Positions 1 through 6,523 of a stretch of 9,395 nt of DNA are shown here, piece after piece; the stretch's first letter is position 1, and each line of letters opens with the position of its first letter. A model generated the notes under the pieces. It saw only the letters and a list, made by a program, of their open reading frames with translations, was not told where the DNA came from and searched no databases. Position numbers and translations under genes: made by a program. Source of the stretch: an uncultured Verrucomicrobiota bacterium (GTDB lineage Bacteria; Verrucomicrobiota; Verrucomicrobiia; Limisphaerales; UBA9464); the NCBI GenBank assembly GCA_903864375.1, contig CAIPFS010000549.1, positions 1-9,395 on the forward strand. The letters are read 5' to 3'.

Positions 1-137
1 GTGATCATGAAGATCACCAGAAGGACCATGACCAGATCCAACAGGGGTGTGATGTTCAGTTCGTGAAGCGTTCCGTGCTTGGAACGCGACAACCGCTTGC
101 GCTGGCCCTTGCCCTTGCCCTGGGGAACGTCGCTCAT
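1..137 (-). CDS. exbD: ExbD/TolR-family biopolymer transport protein, N-terminal fragment (second ExbD copy)
   Basis: The first 45 codons of a second ExbD/TolR-like protein; the rest lies beyond the window edge. The visible part has a very basic cytoplasmic tail (residues 7-20, with a short Gly-Lys repeat), then E-L-N-I-T-P-L-L-D and the start of one membrane helix (about residues 32-45 onward). D34 sits in the TP-x-x-D position of the proton-carrying Asp of ExbD (D25) and TolR (D23) in E. coli. ExbD works with ExbB in the inner membrane to turn proton flow into movement of a TonB/TolA transducer. The ATG lies 4 bases past the TGA of the TonB-like gene, which suggests translational coupling; no Shine-Dalgarno site is seen. 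It is distinct from the ExbD at 841-1257: only the N-I-T-P-L-L-D core and helix are clearly shared. Family assignment is firm; specific partner is inferred. Confidence 0.9.
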   Translation of the reverse strand, partial: MSDVPQGKGKGQRKRLSRSKHGTLHELNITPLLDLVMVLLVIFMI

Positions 138-141
138 CGAT

Positions 142-828
142 TCATTGGACGGGGGTGGAGTCGACGTAGGCGTCGAAGCGGACGGAGAAATTTGCCGGGA
201 ATTTGTCGGGCGGCGGCGTTCCGATCTCCTTGATTTTGATCAGGGCTGCCTTGACGGTGTCATCCCATTTGGGATCCCCGGAACCGCGAACGAACCGGGC
301 TTGCTGGATCCGACCCGAGGGGTCCAGGGTCATTTCCACGTCGGCGGAAAAGCTGGAGTCGTCCATTCCGGCAGGCTTGTCCCAAACCGAGAGAAACACC
401 GATTGAATGGTCCGGCGGTAGGCTTCCTGCGGAGTCAAAACCTCCCCGCCTCCGGCCCCATTGGCGCTGGGGATGAACATCTCGGGAGCATCGGCGGCCG
501 CCGGGGCGTCGACGGGGGGAGGAGCATCCGTGGGGGGCAGAGCCTGGGTGGGAGTCGCAATGGGAACCGGGGTTTGGGCGACGGCTGGAGCAGGCTTCTG
601 ATCGGGATTCGGTTTATCCGGCTCCGGCTTTGGTTCTTCCTTCGGCTTCGGGGGTTCGGGTTTCTTTTCGTCGACCTGAACCGCGACCATGTCACGGACC
701 GTGGTCCCCAAAATCCCCTGACGCGCGGCGAGGTAGGCGACGAGCCCAACCACCAGGGCATGGAACAGTATCGAAACCACGATACTGGCCCGGGACTGAC
801 GATGCTTTTGACGTTGAGGAAGGGACAT
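142..828 (-). CDS. TonB/TolA-like energy transducer (periplasm-spanning)
   Basis: A 228-residue protein with the classic three-part TonB/TolA plan. A basic N-tail (residues 1-13) precedes one membrane helix (about 15-37). The helix carries S19-x3-H23, the Ser-His spacing found in the TonB and TolA anchors, where His is needed for coupling to ExbB/D or TolQ/R. A Pro/Lys/Glu-rich stretch (about 53-80) and a Pro/Ala-rich stretch (80-118) form an extended periplasm-spanning arm. The C-terminal domain (about 130-222) contains a F-V-R-G-S-G-D-P segment followed by an amphipathic helix and P-P-P, close to the TonB/TolA C-terminal fold. The known role is to carry proton-motive-force energy to outer-membrane proteins. 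It lies 12 bases after exbD and 4 bases before the second exbD. A weak TGGA lies just before the ATG. Sequence alone does not decide between TonB and TolA, so no symbol is given. Confidence 0.87.
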   Translation of the reverse strand: MSLPQRQKHRQSRASIVVSILFHALVVGLVAYLAARQGILGTTVRDMVAVQVDEKKPEPPKPKEEPKPEPDKPNPDQKPAPAVAQTPVPIATPTQALPPTDAPPPVDAPAAADAPEMFIPSANGAGGGEVLTPQEAYRRTIQSVFLSVWDKPAGMDDSSFSADVEMTLDPSGRIQQARFVRGSGDPKWDDTVKAALIKIKEIGTPPPDKFPANFSVRFDAYVDSTPVQ

Positions 829-840
829 ATTCCAGGCCGG

Positions 841-1257
841 TTACTTTCCGGCGTCAGGTTTGGTGGCCAGCTTCACCTTGAGCACATTGGCGCGCTGAAT
901 GGCATTCAAGGCCTCCCGAACCTGTTTGAATGGCGCCTTGGCATCTCCGCGGACCGTGAACGTCAGGTTGGTGTCGAGCTTTCGCATGGACGCGATTTCC
1001 TCGGCCAGGGTGATTGGGTTGACCAGCTTCCGGTTGAGGTAGGTCTTTCCGGCAGAGTCAACGGTGACATAATTGACCTTTGAGTCCGGGTCTTTCGGAC
1101 GAACCTGAGCCTTGGGGAGTTCCATGGGCTCCTCCGTCGTCGGAGGGGCGGTGGTGAGCACGAAGATCACCAGCAGCACAAACGCCAGATCCAGCAGCGG
1201 AGTGATGTTCAACTCACTCAGCGTCTGGTGAGTCGATTTGGAGGTCTTTCGTACCAT
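841..1257 (-). CDS. exbD: ExbD/TolR-family biopolymer transport protein
   Basis: A 138-residue protein of normal ExbD/TolR length. A short basic cytoplasmic tail (residues 1-15) is followed by L-N-I-T-P-L-L-D and a single membrane helix (about 20-36), then a periplasmic domain (about 45-138) with the usual beta-alpha pattern, including V-N-Y-V-T-V-D, F-T-V-R-G-D and an amphipathic helix near 108-124. D23 occupies the position of the essential membrane Asp (E. coli ExbD D25, TolR D23). With ExbB it forms the proton-driven motor that energises a TonB/TolA transducer. It lies between exbB (28 bases upstream) and the tonB-like gene (12 bases downstream), the standard order for such modules. No Shine-Dalgarno site is visible before the ATG. 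The family call is firm; whether it serves secretion of the neighbouring exoprotein or nutrient uptake is not shown. Confidence 0.94.
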   Translation of the reverse strand: MVRKTSKSTHQTLSELNITPLLDLAFVLLVIFVLTTAPPTTEEPMELPKAQVRPKDPDSKVNYVTVDSAGKTYLNRKLVNPITLAEEIASMRKLDTNLTFTVRGDAKAPFKQVREALNAIQRANVLKVKLATKPDAGK

Positions 1258-1285
1258 GCGAACAGGAAGGGAATCGTCCGACCGA

Positions 1286-2113
1286 CTACGGGCGCGGCAC
1301 CGCGGCGGTGATCAACTGCTTTTGCGAATTGACCGCGTCCTGAAGGCGGATGAAGCGGGTCTCAACGGCGTCACTGATTTCCTCGGCAATGGCTCGGTTA
1401 TCGCCGTAGCGATGGCCAAAGGCGACCTCGAGCTCAGCCACAAAGTTGTCGAGCTCATTGGTGAGTCCGCGGATGGTGGTCACCTGAAAATTGTAGGCGA
1501 ACATGGCGGGAATGGCGACCAACAGACCGTAGACGGTGTTGAGCAGCGCCCCGGCGACACCGGGAGCCATGGCGGTGATGCTGGCGGACTGTTTCACTGC
1601 GATACCGGCAAAGGTCTCCATGACGCCGAAGACGGTTCCCAAGAGACCGATGAACGGACCGCCGGCGACGGCCGTGGTCAGGACGATCATCCCCTTTTCG
1701 AGGTCCATGGCTTCAGCCCCGGCGGCACTGGCGAGAGCCGACCGCACGAGATCGAAGGAGGAAGAGCTGATTCGCTTCTCACCCCGGATCAACAAGGGAT
1801 GGGTCGACAACTGGTGGTCCACCTCTTCCGCAGCGGCCCGATAGACTTCATACGCGGGGCAACCATCAAATTGCTTGCCCGACCGGGCAATTTCCATGGG
1901 GTCTTCCGTGGCTTTCCAGGCCGCCATGAATTTGGCGGTGACCCGCCGGGCCTTGGCGAGCTGAAGTGCCTTGCTGATGATGACACTCCAGCTCAGCAAC
2001 GAGACGATGGTGAGCAGACCCATCGTAAAATATCCTTCATGACTGAGCTGCTTGGCGGAAAAGACCAGCGCGCTGTCCTGCTGAACTTCAGCGGCGGCGA
2101 GAATGAGGTACAT
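1286..2113 (-). CDS. exbB: MotA/TolQ/ExbB-family proton channel protein
   Basis: A 275-residue protein with ExbB/TolQ topology: a short N-terminal periplasmic segment, helix 1 (about 29-49), a large cytoplasmic loop (about 50-140), and the paired helices 2 (about 142-168) and 3 (about 181-206) that line the channel. Helix 2 carries the signature G-L-L-G-T-V-F-G with T160, matching T148 of E. coli ExbB. Helix 3 carries A-P-G-V-A-G-A-L and T193, matching T181. The position of conserved E176 is G188 (codon GGG at 1550-1552), a striking replacement. ExbB pentamers surround an ExbD dimer in the inner membrane. The gene follows the TpsA gene by 62 bases without a visible terminator and opens the exbB-exbD-tonB-exbD block. 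There is no Shine-Dalgarno site; the ATG is chosen because the N-terminus then has normal length. Family firm, activity uncertain because of G188. Confidence 0.93.
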   Translation of the reverse strand: MYLILAAAEVQQDSALVFSAKQLSHEGYFTMGLLTIVSLLSWSVIISKALQLAKARRVTAKFMAAWKATEDPMEIARSGKQFDGCPAYEVYRAAAEEVDHQLSTHPLLIRGEKRISSSSFDLVRSALASAAGAEAMDLEKGMIVLTTAVAGGPFIGLLGTVFGVMETFAGIAVKQSASITAMAPGVAGALLNTVYGLLVAIPAMFAYNFQVTTIRGLTNELDNFVAELEVAFGHRYGDNRAIAEEISDAVETRFIRLQDAVNSQKQLITAAVPRP

Positions 2114-2175
2114 GGTTTGTTAATCGGATGGGGGTTGAAAGGGTTGGGTTCGGTCGGCTTCGTCTGATCGAGTGG
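2114..2175. other. intergenic gap between TpsA gene and exbB
   Basis: Sixty-two bases with no hairpin plus T-run on the minus strand, so I see no intrinsic terminator, and no clear promoter or Shine-Dalgarno site for exbB. This favours read-through from the secretion genes into exbB, but a factor-dependent stop or a weak promoter cannot be excluded by eye. Confidence 0.5.
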
Positions 2176-5100
2176 CTAATTGGCCTTCCCCGGCAGGATC
2201 ACGGTGACACGGGCCTTGGTTTGGGCGAGCAGTGGTTTCGATTTCTTCTTCGCAGCATCTTCGTCTTCAGCGTCCGTTGCAGTCGTGGTGGCGGCATTTT
2301 TCTTTCCCGAATCAGCAGAGGCTGCGGTTGCCGTGGCGGCCGCAGCATTACCAGAAGCGAAGCCGGAGGTACTGGAATTCTGGGTGCCACCGGTCGAAAC
2401 GGCATTCGCTTGAAGCGAAGCATTGATGCTGCCGGAATCGACGCTGATGGAACTAAACGAGATCAGGGTTCCCGTCAAGGAGCCGGCGGAAACGGTGACC
2501 GGTCCCTCGGAAATCAGGGTCAGCTGAGCCTGCACCGGTGTGATGATGTCGGCTCCGCCGGAGGCGAACACCACCCCCTTGATCGGACCGGTGGCATCGA
2601 GATAAATGGTGCCGCCAATGATGCCCGAACCTTCTGCGTCAATCATTCCTTCGTAACCAGGGGATTCAGGCGTGGCGTGGGTACCGGCGGTCACGCTCAC
2701 CTTGGCCTTGGAACCGTCCGTTCCGTTGAAAGGGGCCTGAACAATGCCACCGGAGTGGGCGATGACATCCCCTTGGGGAGCCGAGACATCCACATCCCCC
2801 ACCATGGCCGTTCCCGTCGAAAAAGTGGTGGCCAGAATTCCGCTTCCGGGAATGAAGTCCGAACGGACCGTCAACTCGTGGGTGACGGGATCGATATGAA
2901 CCTGTTCCACCTTTTGAAAGGTGAGCCCACCGCTGCCGGCATCGACATGACCGGTTTCGGATTTCACCTTGACCGTGCCGCCGTCGTAGCTGGCAATTCG
3001 TGAGCCCGCCAGGTCCACATCTCCGTGGGCCGTCACGGTCACGGGACTGCCAGCGGTGGAATAAATTCCCCTGGTACCCTCTGAGCTGGGAAAGACCAAT
3101 TCAGAACCGGCTATCACCTTTCCAGCCGAGGTGACATCCACGCTTCCCCCCGCCTTGGAGACGATGGCCGATGAAAACATGGTCAGGTCACCACCCAGGG
3201 TCGTGACCTTGATGTCAGCACCCTTGATCGATGATTTGGCCAGGGTGGGATTTGAAAGGGCTCCATCGGATACAATTCCCTTGGAGACACCGAGGTCAAT
3301 GGATCGGGCCGAGACGGTCAATTTGCCGGGGCCCGCCACCTGATATCCCAATTGGGGCGAATCCGTGATGTCGGCGCTATCCTTGTAAAAGGCGTCAATG
3401 ATCCGATCCGAAAGAAACGGAACACGGATACAGATCGGTTGGCCGGCGGAATCGACTCCCGGAATGGTGAAATTCTTAAGCGGATCCACATCCCCTTCGA
3501 GTGGTGGTGCGAGTTTTCCCCGCAGGACCAGGGTCCGGGACTTGGTATCGTAAAAGAGGTTGATATTCAGGGCGACACAACTTTGTTCGATGAGCGTCAG
3601 GTCGGGATCCGGTTCAGTCGGCAGCAGTTTTTCGAAGGTGTACTTGCTGCGATTGATGATGTCTCCAGTGACGATCAGACTGCTGGCATCCGTTGAGTTG
3701 TTGTTCTGCCATTGGATGGAGCTGAGGGTGACGTTCCCTCCCACCTGGATGTGCGCCTGCTTGGCAATGTTGAGGGAGACATTGTCGATACCACCGCCCA
3801 CTTGAATATCCGAATAGGAAAAGTCACCCAGGTGAACGGGTGAAACGGAGCTGTGATCCGAGACGGTGAACGTGTCGGCAGAAATCCACGATTTCGATCC
3901 GCTGTCGGAGAGAGTCAGAGTAGACGCCGCCGGACCGTACCCTTGAATTCCCCCGGAATCCGAATGAATCGAAAGATCTCCCTGAGGAGAAGGGAAGAGG
4001 ATGACGTTGACCGCACTGAGGTCCACAGGATTCCCCAGGATCAGGCCACCCGGACCGGCTGTTACGTTCAGGATGGGCGGATAAACCGGGGGAAGCAGCC
4101 CGGCGTCAGCCCGATTGCGCGGAAGATTTGAACCCACCAGGTCCACAAAGTCGTCCGCGACCAGCGTCACGGTTGTGGCGGGGGCGTAGTCAAACAAGTG
4201 ATAGCGGCTGTTGGACGCAGGACTGCCGGTCAGATTGTTGAACACCCCCTGGGTATTTCGAACCTCCTGCAGCGAAATGTCACCTGCCTTCACCGTCCAA
4301 TTGCCGGTGCGGGTGGTCAATGCCAGTTGTTGCTGACTGGTGCCGGCATGGGCGCCGACCGTGATGGACCCCGTGCCATCGGCGACCACAAAATGGCCGT
4401 AAACCGATCCGCCGGCCTTCACGGTGACATTGCCGACGATGGGATGCTTATCGGCGTCAAGCCCGAAGCCAAACGCACCAGTCCCGGCATCCACTCGGGA
4501 GCTGCGCAAATCCTCAGAAACCGGAATATAGCTCGTGATATCCTCGCCAGCGGTGAGGATGACATCGCCCCCGGCCATGGTGCTAAAACCACCCAGATTG
4601 GGACTCACGGTCAAATCCTGTCCGGCTTTTCGAATCAAGTAGCCATTGTTATTTCCGCCGGTGGTGATGGAACCCGTGGTGGCGGTGGCGGAAATACTTC
4701 CTCCTGCGGTGGTACGAACGGCACCGGGTTGGCCCTTTTGAAACGTAATATTCCCGTCCGCCAACAGTTCAATGGCGCCCTGTTCAGTGGAAAGAACGGA
4801 ACCGACGGCCGTGATGTTTCCGGTGTCCGCCGTGACCTTGATTCCCCCGGTGCCGAGACTGGAGATCTGCCCATTGCCGAGGGAGACCTGATTGGCTGCC
4901 GCAATCGAGAGGTTTCCCGAGGAGGACGCCATGGAAAACGAGTTTCCGGAGATCGACCCGCCGGAGGATCGCAGGGTGAGATTGCCGGAGGTGGTCGAGA
5001 CACTGGAATTCAGCAGAGCAATGTCCTTGCCCGCCGTGAGTGACAGGCCGCCATCGGCGGTGGACAGGGAATACCCGTTGACCGACGACGTCCGGCCTTT

Positions 5101-6492
5101 GATAGAGCCCGTTCCGTCCACGACGCCTCCCAAACCGTCCAACGAACTGCCCGCCAGGAGACTCACCGTCCATCCGCTCCCGGCGACGATCCCGGACGAT
5201 TGGGAAAAGACAATATCCCCCTTGGATTCCAAAGTCAGGGAGGCTCCACCCGAGGGGGCTGAGGGAAGGGTCCAAAGGGACCGGATATCGATGAGGGAGG
5301 TTGCCTGCAGATCGATGACCGAGAAATTGTTCAACGCACTCGGTGGCAACACCAGGGTGGACGGCGGGTCCCCGGCAGACACGGTTCCCGAGGGAACGGT
5401 TCCCGTGGCTGTATCATCAATACGGATGATCGCAGGGTCGATGGTCAGGCGACCGCGCTGAAAACCGGGAGCGGCACTTCCGTCCAGTTGCAACGTCAGC
5501 TTCGGAAGCGTGGCGGCGGATATCTCCAACTCCCCTCCACGACCACCCGCGATTCCTCCCGCGACGCTCACCCGGGCGGAGTCTGAATCCGACACCGTGC
5601 CCTCGCTTTTCACGGTCACCCGCCCACCGGGGCTGAGGCCTTCGCCCGTGCCCTGGGCAGAAGTCACCGAGCCGGCACCGAGATGGATCTCACTGGAAGC
5701 GTAAATTTCCACCACCCCATTCACCTCACGAATGGAATCAGCCTGAACAATACCATCCTGGTTCACCACTTGAGCCCGCAGTGCAATGGATCCGGCGTCG
5801 GCAACCAGCCTGCCAAAATTGTCCACAGCGCCTTCAGGAAGGGTGACCCTGGCACTGAGGCCGCGTCCGTCGGGTCGCTCCGAAATCCAGACCTCCTTGC
5901 CCGCGTAAAGGCCCAGGGTGCCGTCGGGAGCGCTCAGGATGCCGTGATTTTCAACCTTTTCCGCCACCAGAAAAAGGGAACCACCGGAGGCGACGGAAAT
6001 CTGTCCGTAGTTGACGATGCTGGCGGCCGGCATGGGCAGCTCGAGAGACCACGGCCCGCCGTTAAAGAATCCCTGTCCCGGCCCTGAAGCGGTGGTCGCC
6101 ACAAAGCTGGCGGCCTTGACCACCGAATCCGGACCAAACCAAAAGCCCTGTTGATTGGCGAGGACCACCATCCCGTTGGCCTGAATGGTTCCGAAGATCC
6201 TGGACGGGTTGGCATCGAGAATCTGATTCCAGACGATGGAGGTGGGAGAAGGCTGGTTGAAGATGGTCTTTTCGCCGGGCGCAATGTTAAACGATTGCCA
6301 ATTAAGGAAGGCGCGATCCGAGGTGGTCACCGTCAGCACCGGGCCTTGTCCCACCGCGGAGGCGGCTCCCGATCCCACGGTCATTCCCACTGGGTTGGCC
6401 TCGACGGTGGAGCCACACAGCAGGCACCACGATCCGCATGCCAGCGACCAGACCGGCAGGGTATTTCCAACGTGACGAAAGGCGGTTTTCAT
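2176..6492 (-). CDS. TpsA exoprotein, filamentous-haemagglutinin family (two-partner secretion substrate)
   Basis: A 1438-residue secreted protein. A Sec signal peptide (residues 1-32; K2, R6, hydrophobic 11-30, cut probably after V-E-A) precedes a haemagglutination-activity/TPS domain (about 33-260). That domain shows F-N-I-A-P-G-E, S-R-I-F-G-T-I-Q-A-N-G and G-F-W-F-G, the typical core that TpsB recognises and that nucleates beta-helix folding. The usual NPNG turn reads N113-Q-Q-G here. From about 260 to 1350 the chain is rich in Gly/Ser/Thr/Val with repeated short strand-turn units of the A-G-x-x-V/I type, as in right-handed beta-helices. About 955-1045 breaks this pattern and holds the only two cysteines of the predicted mature protein, C972 and C1021. 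The end (about 1365-1420) is Ser/Thr/Ala-rich, then acidic and Lys-rich, followed by the tail R-V-T-V-I-L-P. The ATG lies 31 bases after the TpsB stop with a weak AAGAG. Likely an adhesin or surface fibre; no enzymatic or toxin domain recognised. Confidence 0.9.
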   Translation of the reverse strand: MKTAFRHVGNTLPVWSLACGSWCLLCGSTVEANPVGMTVGSGAASAVGQGPVLTVTTSDRAFLNWQSFNIAPGEKTIFNQPSPTSIVWNQILDANPSRIFGTIQANGMVVLANQQGFWFGPDSVVKAASFVATTASGPGQGFFNGGPWSLELPMPAASIVNYGQISVASGGSLFLVAEKVENHGILSAPDGTLGLYAGKEVWISERPDGRGLSARVTLPEGAVDNFGRLVADAGSIALRAQVVNQDGIVQADSIREVNGVVEIYASSEIHLGAGSVTSAQGTGEGLSPGGRVTVKSEGTVSDSDSARVSVAGGIAGGRGGELEISAATLPKLTLQLDGSAAPGFQRGRLTIDPAIIRIDDTATGTVPSGTVSAGDPPSTLVLPPSALNNFSVIDLQATSLIDIRSLWTLPSAPSGGASLTLESKGDIVFSQSSGIVAGSGWTVSLLAGSSLDGLGGVVDGTGSIKGRTSSVNGYSLSTADGGLSLTAGKDIALLNSSVSTTSGNLTLRSSGGSISGNSFSMASSSGNLSIAAANQVSLGNGQISSLGTGGIKVTADTGNITAVGSVLSTEQGAIELLADGNITFQKGQPGAVRTTAGGSISATATTGSITTGGNNNGYLIRKAGQDLTVSPNLGGFSTMAGGDVILTAGEDITSYIPVSEDLRSSRVDAGTGAFGFGLDADKHPIVGNVTVKAGGSVYGHFVVADGTGSITVGAHAGTSQQQLALTTRTGNWTVKAGDISLQEVRNTQGVFNNLTGSPASNSRYHLFDYAPATTVTLVADDFVDLVGSNLPRNRADAGLLPPVYPPILNVTAGPGGLILGNPVDLSAVNVILFPSPQGDLSIHSDSGGIQGYGPAASTLTLSDSGSKSWISADTFTVSDHSSVSPVHLGDFSYSDIQVGGGIDNVSLNIAKQAHIQVGGNVTLSSIQWQNNNSTDASSLIVTGDIINRSKYTFEKLLPTEPDPDLTLIEQSCVALNINLFYDTKSRTLVLRGKLAPPLEGDVDPLKNFTIPGVDSAGQPICIRVPFLSDRIIDAFYKDSADITDSPQLGYQVAGPGKLTVSARSIDLGVSKGIVSDGALSNPTLAKSSIKGADIKVTTLGGDLTMFSSAIVSKAGGSVDVTSAGKVIAGSELVFPSSEGTRGIYSTAGSPVTVTAHGDVDLAGSRIASYDGGTVKVKSETGHVDAGSGGLTFQKVEQVHIDPVTHELTVRSDFIPGSGILATTFSTGTAMVGDVDVSAPQGDVIAHSGGIVQAPFNGTDGSKAKVSVTAGTHATPESPGYEGMIDAEGSGIIGGTIYLDATGPIKGVVFASGGADIITPVQAQLTLISEGPVTVSAGSLTGTLISFSSISVDSGSINASLQANAVSTGGTQNSSTSGFASGNAAAATATAASADSGKKNAATTTATDAEDEDAAKKKSKPLLAQTKARVTVILPGKAN

Positions 6493-6523
6493 CGGCTCTT
6501 AATCTTGTTTCCCGGAACTCCAC
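6493..6523. other. short gap between TpsB and TpsA genes
   Basis: Thirty-one bases join the two secretion genes. They hold a weak AAGAG three bases before the TpsA ATG and a small inverted repeat TTCC-G-GGAA (6509-6517 in genome strand) too short to act as a terminator. Co-transcription of transporter and substrate is therefore likely. Confidence 0.5.

Noticed and set aside
79..1083. Long plus-strand open frame antisense to the second exbD, tonB-like and exbD genes
   Set aside because: It runs across three well-supported minus-strand genes and their gaps. The translation is rich in Gly/Arg with no recognisable domain, as expected for a GC-rich shadow frame.
1238..2167. Plus-strand frame antisense to exbB
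   Set aside because: It covers a gene with clear ExbB motifs and shows only Gly/Asp/Arg-rich sequence without family features.
2114..2175. Intrinsic terminator separating the secretion genes from exbB
   Set aside because: No stable GC-rich stem followed by a T-run is visible on the minus strand.
4198..5043. Plus-strand frame antisense to the TpsA gene; similar frames at 2128-3003 and 5683-6087
   Set aside because: They mirror the Gly/Ser/Thr codon pattern of the beta-helix gene and have no start context or motif of their own.
6397..6492. TpsA N-terminus as a lipoprotein signal (Cys19, Cys23, Cys26)
   Set aside because: Residues before each Cys do not fit a lipobox (Leu is not at -3 with small residues after it), while V-E-A at residue 32 fits type I signal peptidase and TPS exoproteins are normally not lipidated.
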